Shown in pieces: positions 26,145 through 34,800 of a stretch of DNA of 64,000 nucleotides. This DNA comes from Actinobacteria bacterium UBA2279. Its GTDB lineage: Bacteria; Actinomycetota; Coriobacteriia; Anaerosomatales; Anaerosomataceae. Where the stretch lies: positions 35,404-99,403 of the forward strand of contig DDWT01000014.1 in the NCBI GenBank assembly GCA_002347365.1, read 5' to 3'. A program made the position numbers and the translations under genes. The stretch's first letter is position 1, and each line of letters begins with the position of its first letter. The notes beneath the pieces are model-generated. The model searched no databases. It had not been told where the DNA came from and saw only the letters and a list, made by a program, of their open reading frames with translations.

Positions 26145-26209
26145 GTCCGGCTGTCGCGTGTCAGTCACTCCCTATAAGATGGGGGCAGACATCACGACAG
26201 GGAGGGTCG

Positions 26210-27463
26210 ATGGCTCAGCCCGTCCGCTTCATCCACGCTGCAGACTTTCATCTCGACGCGCCCTTCAAAGGCGTGGATGCCACTGACGATCGCGTTCGTC
26301 GCGCACTTGTCGAGTCGACGTACCGGGCGCTTGAGGCGGTCATCAGCGAATGCATCGAGCGTCAGGTCGACTTCCTGGTCATCGCGGGTGACGCATACAA
26401 CAGCCGAGACAAGAGCGTCCGCGCGCAGTTCGCCTTTCAGCGAGCCATGCAGCGACTGGCCGATGCGGAGATCCCCGTCTACATCGTGTGGGGCAATCAC
26501 GACCCGGCCGACGGCTGGTCTGCAGGGATCACCCTGCCCGAGACCGTCCATGTCTTCTCGGCCAAGAAGGTCGAGCGTGTCGTGTTCGAGCGTGACGGTG
26601 CGACCTGCGCGATCTACGGCCGAAGCTACCGTAAGGCTGCCGAGATGGAGAACCTCGCCGTCTCCTTCGTCCGCGATCCGGCGGACACGCTTGCGATAGG
26701 CGTCCTGCACGCCAACGTGGGCGGCAGGCGTGAATACGATGACTATGCGCCGTGTTCGGCGGATGATCTCAAGGCCGCGCGCATGGACTACTGGGCGCTC
26801 GGGCACATCCACAAGCCCGAGCAGCTGTTCACGGGGGCGGTCACGGCAGCGTACTCGGGGTGTACGCAGGGCCTCGATCCGACCCAGACCGGTGCCCGGG
26901 GCTGCTGGGAGGTGTCGCTCGACGACAGCGGCGCGCGCGCGACCTTCGTTCCCACGGCTGCGGTGTTGTGGGACGTGCGCACCGTGGACGTGAGTGACGC
27001 CGTCGGCATACAGGACGTTCATGCTGCGCTTGCGGACGCGTGTGATGCTGCCGTCCGCGATGCTGACGGCCGGCCATCGGTGTTGCGAATCGAGGTGGTG
27101 GGCCGCGCCGAGGTCCACGCCGAGCTGGCGCGCCCCGGAGTGCTTCGCGACATCGTCAACGAGGTGCGTACCGAGGGAATGGACGCCGAGCCGTGGGTGT
27201 GGGTCGATCGTATCCGCGATCACACTCGCCCGGCTATCGACCTGGAGACGCTGCGCGGCTCTGAAGAGTTCGCAGGCGACCTGGTGCGCATGGCCGACGG
27301 ACTCATCGACGATCCTGATGCGGCGGCTTCGTTCGTTGCCGAGCTCATCGAGCCGTTGCTGGAACGGGCGGGAACAGACCTGCCATCCCCTGATCCGGCT
27401 GCCGTGATCGCTGCGGCACGCGACCTGGCGCTCGATCGCCTCCTTACCGAGGAGGACAGATGA
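26210..27463 (+). CDS. SbcD/YhaO-like DNA repair exonuclease (metallophosphoesterase)
   Basis: 417 residues. Metallophosphoesterase motifs occur in order: HAADFHLD, AGDAYNSRD, WGNHDPADG, HANVGG and LGHIHKPE, giving the two-metal nuclease site. A C-terminal region of ~170 residues resembles YhaO. Its stop overlaps the start of an SMC-like ATPase, the typical nuclease-ATPase pair that processes DNA ends. ATG at 26210 with GGGAGGG upstream. A TATAAG at 26173-26178 is a possible -10. An upstream in-frame extension runs through bioY and is rejected. Confidence 0.9.
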   Translation: MAQPVRFIHAADFHLDAPFKGVDATDDRVRRALVESTYRALEAVISECIERQVDFLVIAGDAYNSRDKSVRAQFAFQRAMQRLADAEIPVYIVWGNHDPADGWSAGITLPETVHVFSAKKVERVVFERDGATCAIYGRSYRKAAEMENLAVSFVRDPADTLAIGVLHANVGGRREYDDYAPCSADDLKAARMDYWALGHIHKPEQLFTGAVTAAYSGCTQGLDPTQTGARGCWEVSLDDSGARATFVPTAAVLWDVRTVDVSDAVGIQDVHAALADACDAAVRDADGRPSVLRIEVVGRAEVHAELARPGVLRDIVNEVRTEGMDAEPWVWVDRIRDHTRPAIDLETLRGSEEFAGDLVRMADGLIDDPDAAASFVAELIEPLLERAGTDLPSPDPAAVIAAARDLALDRLLTEEDR

Positions 27464-30156
27464 GACTGCGCCGTATCGAGGCCGTACGCTTTGGGCGACT
27501 CGCTGACGCCTCTCTCGGCGACCTGGGCGATCACCTCACCGTGGTCGAGGGTCCCAACGAGGCCGGTAAGAGCACGTTCACGGCCCTGGTCCGCCACGTG
27601 CTCTATGGATTCCCCACTGCTCGCGAGAGAGACCGGCAGTACCTGTCTGCGGCCGGCAAGCGCCAGGGGCGTCTCGTGTTCGAAGAGAACGGATCGCGTT
27701 GGGTAGTCGAGCGGAGCGAGGGTCCGCATGGCGGGCCGGTCGAGGTGCGATCACTCGATGGCGTTGCCCGCGGTGCGCTTCTCGACGAGATCTGTGCAGG
27801 TGTAAGCCCGCTCGCGTTCAAAGTCGTGTTCGGCTTCGGCCTGGACGAGATGGCGCAGATCGAGAACCTCCGCGGTTCGGACGACGACATCATCGCGCGT
27901 CTGTATGCGGCGAGTGCGGGGCTGACCGTGAGCCCCCACGACGTGAGAACGGTACTTGAGAAGGACGCCGAGGAACTGTTCACGCCTCGCGGCAAGACCA
28001 AGCGCGCGAACACTCTGTTGGCGCAGATGCGTGATACGCGAGTCGAACTGCGGGTACTCGAGGAGGAGGCCGCGTCGTTCGTGGCTGATCGCGCGCATCT
28101 GACCGAACTCGACCGCTCCGTGGCCGATGCGCGCGCCCTGCGCGACGATCGCCGTGCGGCCCATACCGAGGTCGCGCGCGCAACCGAGCGTCTTGCCGAA
28201 CGGGTAGCTCGCATCGATGCGCTCGAGCAGGAGCTCGTGGGGCTGCGTGCCGAACTGAAGACTGTCACCGACTCGGGCGGCAAGGCGAAGCCCGACGAAC
28301 GCGTGCTTGCGGTCATGGCCGAACTCGAGGCGTTGGTGGACGAGGCGTCCGCGCATACGCAGGGGCGGAGTGATCTGCGTGACGCCGAGACGGCGCTGGC
28401 GCAGGCGCAACGGCGCTTTGATGACGCTGTGGCCCGAACCGGCCGCGGCGCCGAGGAGCTGTTGACCATCGACGCCGGACCCGAGGCCCAGCGAGTGGTA
28501 GACGCAGCACGCGACGAGCTGCAGCGACTTGAGCTGGAGGTGGGGTCGCGCTCGCGTGACGTGGAGCGTGCTGAGCTGGCCGCCGCAGAGGCGTCGAAGC
28601 TTGCGGATGCCGGCTGCCGCAACGCCGGTGCTGACGGGATGCCTGACCCGCGCGAGACGCTGGCCGAACGGTTCGCGGCCCTCGAGGCGCTTGAGGGAGG
28701 ACGTCCGGCGCCGGGCCTTGCCCGCACGCTGGATGCGCCGGCGCTTGTGCTGCTGCTGTCGGGGGTCGTCGCTATAGCGGCCGGGCTCTCGCTCAGCGAG
28801 TATGTCGCCGTCATGATCGGAGTTGTTCTCGTGCTCGCGGGCGCATTCTTCGTGCTGCGCCGCCGTCGCATGGCGGGGCGCGTGGAAGATGCGCCGGATG
28901 CAGCTCTGCAGACGCTGGGCATGACGGTCGCACCCACCGGTATGGAACTGGCACGCATGCGTCGGCTGCTCGATGCCTGCCGGACCGCGCTCACCTCGGA
29001 GGACGACGCGCGGCGCTCCGTTGCCGAGGCGGTTCGAGAAGTCGAGTTGGCGCAGTCCACGCTGTCCGCGCGACAGACGATCTGGGATCGCTGGCTTGAA
29101 GCAAGTGGCCTGCGCCCGGGCATGGCTCCCTCCGAGGTTTCACAGACGCTCGGACTCGTGCGTGAGGCGGCCGCGTTGCGGACCGCCGTGGACGACGCGC
29201 GCGAGTCCGTTGAGCGGTTGCGCACGCGGCTTGATGGCTACGCGCAGCGACTCACGGGTGTGCTCTCACGATTCACCGAGGTCACACCCGAGCCTGGTGA
29301 AGACGACATCCCGCTGTTGGTGAGCAAGGCGCGACAGGTGTTTTCCGAAACCCGGCAGAGGCTCACCGGTCGAGAGGAGACCGAGCGCCTGAGTGCGGAG
29401 CTGCAGACCCGAGTGAGCGTCGCCGAGCAGAAGGTCGTTCACGCCCGCGAGGAGGCCACGGCGATTCTCGGCAAGTGGGGGATCGCTGACGGCGAGTCTC
29501 TTGAGGCGATGGCCGAACGGCAGCGGCTCGCCTTGGAGGAGGCGGAGCGCGAGCACGATGCTCTTGCCGACGAGCGCTCTCGACTCGACGAGCGATTGGC
29601 CAAGCGGACCCGCGAGGCGCGTGGCGGGGAGCTCCGGCTGGACCTCGCGGGCCTGAGCGAGCGTATGAGAGACACCGCCGAGGAATACGCGGTGCTACGA
29701 GCGGCGGCGAGGCTCATCGGAGTCACTCAGGAACGCTACGAGCGTGAGCGCCAGCCCGAGGTCGTCCGTAGCGCACAGGATGCATTCCGCCTCATCACCA
29801 ATGACCGGTACGTCGGCCTGACCGTGCCTATTGCCGGGGGTGCGGTGGAGGTCTTCGACGAACGCGCCGAGGGCAAGACCTCCGATGTGCTGTCGCGGGG
29901 TACCGCCGAGCAGATGTATCTCGCGCTGAGGCTCGGTCTCATCGGTCAGCTCAATGATGTCGGTCGAGGACTTCCGGTACTGATGGACGATGTCTTGGTG
30001 AACTTCGATCCGGAGCGTCGCCGCGGTTCCGCTGAAGCGATCGCCAGGCTTGCGGATGATCGCCAGGTCGTGCTGTTCACCTGCCACCCGGAGACTGCGG
30101 AGCTGCTGTCGGCGGTGCGACCTGATACGACGCACATAACACTGGACCGCTGCTGA
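27460..30156 (+). CDS. SbcC/YhaN-like SMC-type ATPase with membrane hairpin
   Basis: 898 residues. Walker A is GPNEAGKST (residues 31-39). Long Ala/Glu/Arg-rich coiled coils flank a central hydrophobic hairpin (~425-465, LDAPALVLLLSGVVAI then MIGVVLVLAGAFFVL). The C-terminal lobe has SRGTAEQMYLALRLGLI (signature) and LPVLMDDVLVNFD (Walker B). The hairpin in place of a zinc hook is a YhaN-type trait. It partners the SbcD-like nuclease upstream, and a DNA end-processing or repair role at the membrane is inferred. Confidence 0.88.
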   Translation: MRLRRIEAVRFGRLADASLGDLGDHLTVVEGPNEAGKSTFTALVRHVLYGFPTARERDRQYLSAAGKRQGRLVFEENGSRWVVERSEGPHGGPVEVRSLDGVARGALLDEICAGVSPLAFKVVFGFGLDEMAQIENLRGSDDDIIARLYAASAGLTVSPHDVRTVLEKDAEELFTPRGKTKRANTLLAQMRDTRVELRVLEEEAASFVADRAHLTELDRSVADARALRDDRRAAHTEVARATERLAERVARIDALEQELVGLRAELKTVTDSGGKAKPDERVLAVMAELEALVDEASAHTQGRSDLRDAETALAQAQRRFDDAVARTGRGAEELLTIDAGPEAQRVVDAARDELQRLELEVGSRSRDVERAELAAAEASKLADAGCRNAGADGMPDPRETLAERFAALEALEGGRPAPGLARTLDAPALVLLLSGVVAIAAGLSLSEYVAVMIGVVLVLAGAFFVLRRRRMAGRVEDAPDAALQTLGMTVAPTGMELARMRRLLDACRTALTSEDDARRSVAEAVREVELAQSTLSARQTIWDRWLEASGLRPGMAPSEVSQTLGLVREAAALRTAVDDARESVERLRTRLDGYAQRLTGVLSRFTEVTPEPGEDDIPLLVSKARQVFSETRQRLTGREETERLSAELQTRVSVAEQKVVHAREEATAILGKWGIADGESLEAMAERQRLALEEAEREHDALADERSRLDERLAKRTREARGGELRLDLAGLSERMRDTAEEYAVLRAAARLIGVTQERYERERQPEVVRSAQDAFRLITNDRYVGLTVPIAGGAVEVFDERAEGKTSDVLSRGTAEQMYLALRLGLIGQLNDVGRGLPVLMDDVLVNFDPERRRGSAEAIARLADDRQVVLFTCHPETAELLSAVRPDTTHITLDRC

Positions 30157-30164
30157 GTCGATAG

Positions 30165-30194
30165 GCAGGACCCGGGAAGACTCCCGGGTCCTGC
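30165..30194. terminator. Strong hairpin between convergent genes, likely bidirectional terminator
   Basis: GCAGGACCCGGGA (30165-30177) and TCCCGGGTCCTGC (30182-30194) form a perfect 13-bp stem with a 4-base loop. It lies in the 48-base gap between the SbcC-like gene (+) and the CreD-like gene (-). There is no clear T-run on either side, so termination may be of the stem-only type common in GC-rich actinobacteria. Confidence 0.7.
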
Positions 30195-30204
30195 GGTTCG
30201 AGTC

Positions 30205-31425
30205 CTAGTGCGGTTCGGGCACCGGAGGCATCAGCCCCACGCGTTCCGGAGTCTTGCGTGTGAACACCGTCTCCCAGTCGACGTTACCTGTCTTGGTCAT
30301 GAAGTAGCCGAGCGTGAGTACCGATCCGATAGTCACCGCGAGCCCGGTGAGCCCCTCGAAGAAGAAGCTGTAGCTGAAGAGCACGAGGAAAATGAACTGG
30401 CTCGTCGCGACTTCTCTCAGGGCGGGCCCCTTGCCGAGCACGACCCGCAGGTAGCTCACACACAGCCCAACGGACGCAAGAGAGGCGATCACGAACGCTA
30501 TGTTGATGTCCACGCGATCCACGAGGTACGCGAAGAGCAAGTGGAATGCGAAGAAGCCTGCGGCGAGAAACGCGTAGTTCACGGGATGCAGCTTGATATG
30601 CTGCGTTGCCGTCAGTAACACGAGCGCCGCGAAGTAGAACAGCAACGACACGGGTGCGAACAGTGAGATGCGCGAGGCGAGGGGTCCGGGGTTCATCGGT
30701 CGGGGCATGGTCAGCGCGATCGACCGACCGCTGACCAGACTGTCGTAGCGCCATGTCAGCGTCTTGCCCATATCGGCGCCGTTGGTCGAGGTGGGCGAGA
30801 CTGCATCATCCGGGAAGTCGACGTCAGAGAAGTCGGTGTTCATCGTCAGGGTGAAGTCTCTGATGACGCCCACACCGTCTGTGACCGGGACGTAGCGCCA
30901 CTCATCCAGGCCGTTGGTCCGATAGCCGGTCTCGATGGCCGCAGTAGCACCGGGCGCCAGTGCGAACGAGGCGACGGCGTTTCCCTCGGAGTAGGCGACC
31001 GGCACCTCGGCGCCGTCAACCCGTATTGCGAACCCGTCGTAGATGCCGTCCGGTGTAGGGAAGGGGAACTCCACCCGTGCGTCGACGGTCCCAGTGGACG
31101 GATTGCTCACACGGTACTGCGCGGCGAAGTCCACCGTGTAGGTGGCGTACCACAGCAGACCCTTCTTGCGCTGGTCGAGCAGGAAGGTCGTGTCGATCGT
31201 CGTCGCGTCGAGCTCCAGCGCGTGACTGGCTGCGCCGGCGCCGGGCGCGTAGGTGAACGACGGGACGTACTGTGTCTGTGGTTCACCCCATAGCCCGCCG
31301 ACACGGTCGTAGAGCGCTGCGCCGGTGTCCTGCGTCCTGTATTCGACCGAGGCTGCGAGTACCATCCACGCCCCTGCGGCCAGCACGAAGATCAATGCGA
31401 TCGCGATCAGTCTGGGCACCGTCAT
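30205..31425 (-). CDS. creD: CreD-like inner membrane protein
   Basis: 406 residues. An N-terminal membrane helix (6-26) is followed by a large extracytoplasmic beta-rich domain (~30-255) and then about five membrane helices. The C-terminal part (HIKLHPVNYAFLAAGF, then NIAFVIASLASVGLCVSYLRVVL, then MTKTGNVDW) matches the CreD inner-membrane family. In E. coli CreD is controlled by the CreBC two-component system and affects envelope integrity and colicin tolerance. Here a sensor kinase and response regulator lie directly upstream on the same strand, separated by 112 bases. Confidence 0.82.
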   Translation of the reverse strand: MTVPRLIAIALIFVLAAGAWMVLAASVEYRTQDTGAALYDRVGGLWGEPQTQYVPSFTYAPGAGAASHALELDATTIDTTFLLDQRKKGLLWYATYTVDFAAQYRVSNPSTGTVDARVEFPFPTPDGIYDGFAIRVDGAEVPVAYSEGNAVASFALAPGATAAIETGYRTNGLDEWRYVPVTDGVGVIRDFTLTMNTDFSDVDFPDDAVSPTSTNGADMGKTLTWRYDSLVSGRSIALTMPRPMNPGPLASRISLFAPVSLLFYFAALVLLTATQHIKLHPVNYAFLAAGFFAFHLLFAYLVDRVDINIAFVIASLASVGLCVSYLRVVLGKGPALREVATSQFIFLVLFSYSFFFEGLTGLAVTIGSVLTLGYFMTKTGNVDWETVFTRKTPERVGLMPPVPEPH

Positions 31426-31537
31426 CTGCGTCTCCCTTTCGCTCCGGACTTCCTGCTATCAGTCTGAAGTGCGGGAGTCGCGGGGGAGTGGCGGTAGGGT
31501 GTCGTCGGGGCGACAAACGGGCGGTCGTGCGGCAATG

Positions 31538-32974
31538 TCAGTCGGCGATGGCGGGGAGTCGGAGGGTGAACGCCGAACCGCCTTCCGGACGGTTGGTTGC
31601 GGTGATGCCGCCCGCATGCGCCTGAGCGATGGCCTGGACGATCGCGAGACCGAGTCCCGCGCCGCCGGTCGAGCGGTCCCGGCTCGCCTGCGCGCGGTAG
31701 AAACGATCGAACAGGTGCGGAAGGGCGTCCTCAGGGATACCCGGTCCCTGGTCGGCCACGGTCAGAATGGCGCTGTCCTCGTCCGCGGCGAGTACGACGT
31801 GGACGATGCCGCCGGATGGCGTCATGCGAGTCGCGTTGTCGAGCAGGTTCGCGATGACTTGCTGCAAACGGTCCGAGTCCCCCAGCACCGTAGGAGCTTC
31901 TCCCTCGATGACGACGCTCACGCCGCGCTCGTCCGTCAGCGCCCGCAGTCCTTCGGCAGCACGCTCCGCGATCACCCGCAGCCGTACCCGGCGCAGCGGC
32001 AATTCGCCGGTGCCCCCTTCGATGCGCTGGAGTGTGAGAAGGTCATTGGCGAGTCTGGCCAGACGGTCCGATTCCCGCACCATGGTCTCAAGGAAGCGGC
32101 GCTCGTCATCGGGGGGCACATCACCGTCGAGCAGCGTCTCCGCCGCACCACGGATCGCGGTCAACGGTGTGCGCAACTCATGACTGACATCCGAGACGAA
32201 GCGGGTCTTGCGCCGCTCCTCCTCTTTCAGCTCACGCACGACGCTCTCGACCTCGTCGCCCATCGCGTTGAACGCTTCAGCCACTGCCCGTGTCTCACGT
32301 GAACCCATCGGTGTCACACGGACGGCATGGTCGCCCGCTGCGAATGCCTGGGCTCCCTGGCTGAGCTCCTGAAGCGGCGCGGAGAGCCATCGTGAGAGTA
32401 TCTCGGTGAGTGCAAGAGTCACGGCAACGAACAGCAGCATCACGATCAACAAGCGCATACGGTAGGTCTGCAGGAGAGCGATGATCGAGAACGTCGTCGA
32501 CGAGGCGTATGACACGCCGACCACCGCATTGCCTCTCAGTATCGGTTCGGCGATGTAGAGGCCGACCCGGTTGTCCCCGGTCACCCGGGTCGCAGCCCCG
32601 TAATCCCCTTCAAGAGCAGCACCGACCTCAGCAAGTTTCTCGTAGCCGATACCCAGTCCGTCGTCTCCGGCGGAATCGACGAGAGCGATACCCTCAGCGT
32701 CGAGTATGCGGACGCGTGAGAAGATGTCGGGCCCCGCGTCTTGGAGTGCTGCAGACAACTCGGCTGTCTCTGCCGATGAGAGTCTGCCGTCGGACATGTA
32801 GGCTTCCGAGACGACTTCTGCCACCAACAGCGCTTCGGTGTGGAGGCGTTCCTCGAGCTTGCGCAGGGCGAAGCCCTCGAGTTCCTTCAGGAAGTAGACG
32901 GACAAACCGGCCGCCGCCGTGAGGGCAACGGCAAGGAATGCCGCGAGAAGTCGTGTGCGGATCGATGAGCGCAT
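31538..32974 (-). CDS. PhoR-like sensor histidine kinase
   Basis: 478 residues. TM1 is at ~8-28, an extracytoplasmic sensor region at ~30-172, and TM2 at ~174-193. A HAMP linker (~195-247) follows, then the dimerisation and phosphoacceptor segment RFVSDVSHELRTPLTAIRG with H265, and an ATPase domain with DNATRMTP (N box), DQGPGIPEDALPHLFDRFYR and GGAGLGLAIVQ. It pairs with the PhoB-type regulator 3 bases upstream and with a CreD-like protein downstream. The signal sensed is unknown; phosphate or envelope stress are possibilities. Confidence 0.92.
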   Translation of the reverse strand: MRSSIRTRLLAAFLAVALTAAAGLSVYFLKELEGFALRKLEERLHTEALLVAEVVSEAYMSDGRLSSAETAELSAALQDAGPDIFSRVRILDAEGIALVDSAGDDGLGIGYEKLAEVGAALEGDYGAATRVTGDNRVGLYIAEPILRGNAVVGVSYASSTTFSIIALLQTYRMRLLIVMLLFVAVTLALTEILSRWLSAPLQELSQGAQAFAAGDHAVRVTPMGSRETRAVAEAFNAMGDEVESVVRELKEEERRKTRFVSDVSHELRTPLTAIRGAAETLLDGDVPPDDERRFLETMVRESDRLARLANDLLTLQRIEGGTGELPLRRVRLRVIAERAAEGLRALTDERGVSVVIEGEAPTVLGDSDRLQQVIANLLDNATRMTPSGGIVHVVLAADEDSAILTVADQGPGIPEDALPHLFDRFYRAQASRDRSTGGAGLGLAIVQAIAQAHAGGITATNRPEGGSAFTLRLPAIAD

Positions 32975-32977
32975 TCG

Positions 32978-33682
32978 CTACTCGGCGATGCGATAGCCGT
33001 AGCCGCGTACGGTCTCGACGACAGCAGGGTCGACGCCGGCCTTCTCGAGCTTGTCGCGGAGTCGCTTCACGTGCGTATCAACCGTCTTGGTCTCCACGAC
33101 ATACTGCCAGCCCCACGCCTGGCGCAGCAGCTGCTCACGAGAGAGCACCTTGCCCGCGTGATGCATCAGACACGCAAGCAATTCGAACTCACGCGGTGTC
33201 AGGTCGATCTCGTTCTCGCCGAAGTGCGCTTCATGGGACGCCTCATCCAGTACGATCCCCGCTGCGGAGACGGGCTGGTCCTCTGCAGACGCGCCCTGGC
33301 TGGTACGTCCGGACGACCTCCGCAAAAGCGCCTTGACCCTGGCGAGCAGTTCTCTCACGCCGAACGGCTTGGAAAGGTAGTCATCGCCCCCGATCTCGAG
33401 GCCGACCACCTTGTCGAGTTCGGTGTCGCGTGCCGAGAGGAACAGCACGGGGACGTCGCCGTTCGCACGCAGTTTGCGACACACCTCGTACCCGTCCGTG
33501 CCCGGCAGCATGATGTCGAGTACGACCAGATCGAACGGTTCGGCCTCGGCAAGCTCGAGCGCTTCGTCGCCGTCGTTTGCGACAGTAACCTCGTAGCCTT
33601 CTTTGCGAAGGTTGTAGGATACGAACTGCAGGATCGATTGCTCGTCGTCCACGACGAGGATCTTGGCTGGTGTCGCCGTCAT
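32978..33682 (-). CDS. PhoB/OmpR-family response regulator
   Basis: 234 residues. The receiver domain has DDE at 12-14, phosphoacceptor D56, S83 and K105. A linker follows, then a winged-helix DNA-binding domain (ENEIDLTPREFELLACLM, VVETKTVDTHVKRLRDKL, VRGYGYRI). It is the first gene of an operon with the sensor kinase and probably the CreD-like gene. GGGAGGT precedes the ATG. It is divergent from coaX, so the 114-base gap must hold promoters for both; I see no convincing pair. Confidence 0.93.
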   Translation of the reverse strand: MTATPAKILVVDDEQSILQFVSYNLRKEGYEVTVANDGDEALELAEAEPFDLVVLDIMLPGTDGYEVCRKLRANGDVPVLFLSARDTELDKVVGLEIGGDDYLSKPFGVRELLARVKALLRRSSGRTSQGASAEDQPVSAAGIVLDEASHEAHFGENEIDLTPREFELLACLMHHAGKVLSREQLLRQAWGWQYVVETKTVDTHVKRLRDKLEKAGVDPAVVETVRGYGYRIAE

Positions 33683-33796
33683 CGGACCTCCCGTTGGTCG
33701 CTTGTGGGCGTCTTGGGCGATGATAGCATCGGTATGGTCCCGCTAGCTGCCGCGTTGCTCCTCCGTAACGCAGCCGAACGACAGAGGGGAAGACTC

Positions 33797-34561
33797 ATGA
33801 TCCTCGCGGTTGACATAGGCAACACGCAGACGGTGCTCGGATTGTTCGAGAACGGTCGGCTTGGCGGGCACTGGCGCATCTCGACTGAGGCTACGCTCAC
33901 CGCGGACGAACTGAGGGTCCGTCTCGGCGGCCTTCTTGCCCTGGACGGCATACGCTGGGAGTCTGTCGATCGTGTCGTAGTCTCATCGGTGGTTCCCACA
34001 CTCACCATCGCGTACGAAGAGATGGCTCAGCGCGCAACGGGCCGAGCGCCGATGACGGTCGGACCAGGCGTGAAGACGGGCATGCCTATCCACTACGACA
34101 ACCCGCACGAGGTCGGCGCCGATCGCATCGTGAACGGCGTTGCGGCGTTCACTGCGCTTGGGGGACCGATAGTCGTTGTGGACTTCGGTACAGCAACCAC
34201 CCTCGATGTCATCGATGCCGAGGGTGCCTATCTCGGCGGCGCGATCGCGCCAGGAGTCGAGACAAGCGCCGAGGCTTTGTTCAGCCGGGCAGCCAGACTT
34301 GCGAAAGTGGATCTCGAGCCGCCCGCAAAGGTGATCGGCACCAACACACGTGCTTCGGTCCAGGCCGGTCTACTGCTGGGAGAGGCGGCCATGGTCGACG
34401 GCCTGGTGCGCCGCATCTGGGGAGAACTCGGCGGGGAGTGCCAGGTCATAGCGACCGGTGGTCTTGCGGAGCGTATGGCACCGCTGTGCGAGACGATCGG
34501 GCACGTCGATGCGGACCTTACACTCAAAGGACTCATCATCATCTACGAGCGCAACGTCTAA
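33797..34561 (+). CDS. coaX: Type III pantothenate kinase
   Basis: Phosphorylates pantothenate, the first committed step to CoA. 254 residues. The ASKHA-fold motifs are clear: MILAVDIGNTQTVLGLF (phosphate 1), then GADRIVNGVAAF, then VVVDFGTATTLDVID (phosphate 2) and GGAIAPGVETSAEALF, then VIATGGLA. ATG at 33797 with AGAGGGGA upstream. The long in-frame extension upstream is the antisense of the response regulator. It complements panB/panC earlier in the window. Confidence 0.95.
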   Translation: MILAVDIGNTQTVLGLFENGRLGGHWRISTEATLTADELRVRLGGLLALDGIRWESVDRVVVSSVVPTLTIAYEEMAQRATGRAPMTVGPGVKTGMPIHYDNPHEVGADRIVNGVAAFTALGGPIVVVDFGTATTLDVIDAEGAYLGGAIAPGVETSAEALFSRAARLAKVDLEPPAKVIGTNTRASVQAGLLLGEAAMVDGLVRRIWGELGGECQVIATGGLAERMAPLCETIGHVDADLTLKGLIIIYERNV

Positions 34562-34642
34562 GCGCGGTTCCTGGTATAGGGTTTGCTCCCATGCAGCCGT
34601 GAAGTCAACGGTTCGAGAGTGCGCTTGGGAATGGATTCACGT

Positions 34643-34671
34643 TTGTCCAGGCGAGTCTCGGATGGTACTAT
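34643..34671 (+). promoter_or_regulatory. Predicted promoter of the ccm operon
   Basis: TTGTCC (34643-34648) and TACTAT (34666-34671) with an ideal 17-base spacer, 130 bases upstream of ccmE. The start site should fall near 34678-34680. The -35 is identical to that predicted for hemA. Confidence 0.55.
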
Positions 34672-34679
34672 CCACGGTG

Positions 34680-34800
34680 TTCAGGCAAGTGGGCATGCGA
34701 GCGGTGGCGGATCTTCTCCGGATGCCACCTTGCCCGATTACGCCACAGCACCTAGCGAATCGCGACAGGCAGACCTGAGTCTGCGGCAAGGAGTGGTTGA
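34680..34800 (+). promoter_or_regulatory. Structured ccmE leader with alternative pairing at the ribosome site
   Basis: The leader begins TTCAGGCAAG (34680-34689). The element CCACCTTGCC (34725-34734) can pair with the 5' box (GGCAAG-TGG, 34684-34692). It can instead pair with the ribosome binding region (GGCAAGG-AG-TGG, 34785-34796), where AAGGAG at 34788-34793 serves ccmE. A competing hairpin GGTGGC (34703-34708) / GCCACC (34724-34729) uses part of the same element. This is the layout of a translational switch. No known riboswitch class is recognised. Confidence 0.5.

Noticed and set aside
27603..29225. 540-codon minus-strand ORF opposite the SbcC-like gene
   Set aside because: Composition is almost entirely Ser/Arg/Ala, typical of the antisense of a Glu/Arg/Ala-rich coiled coil.
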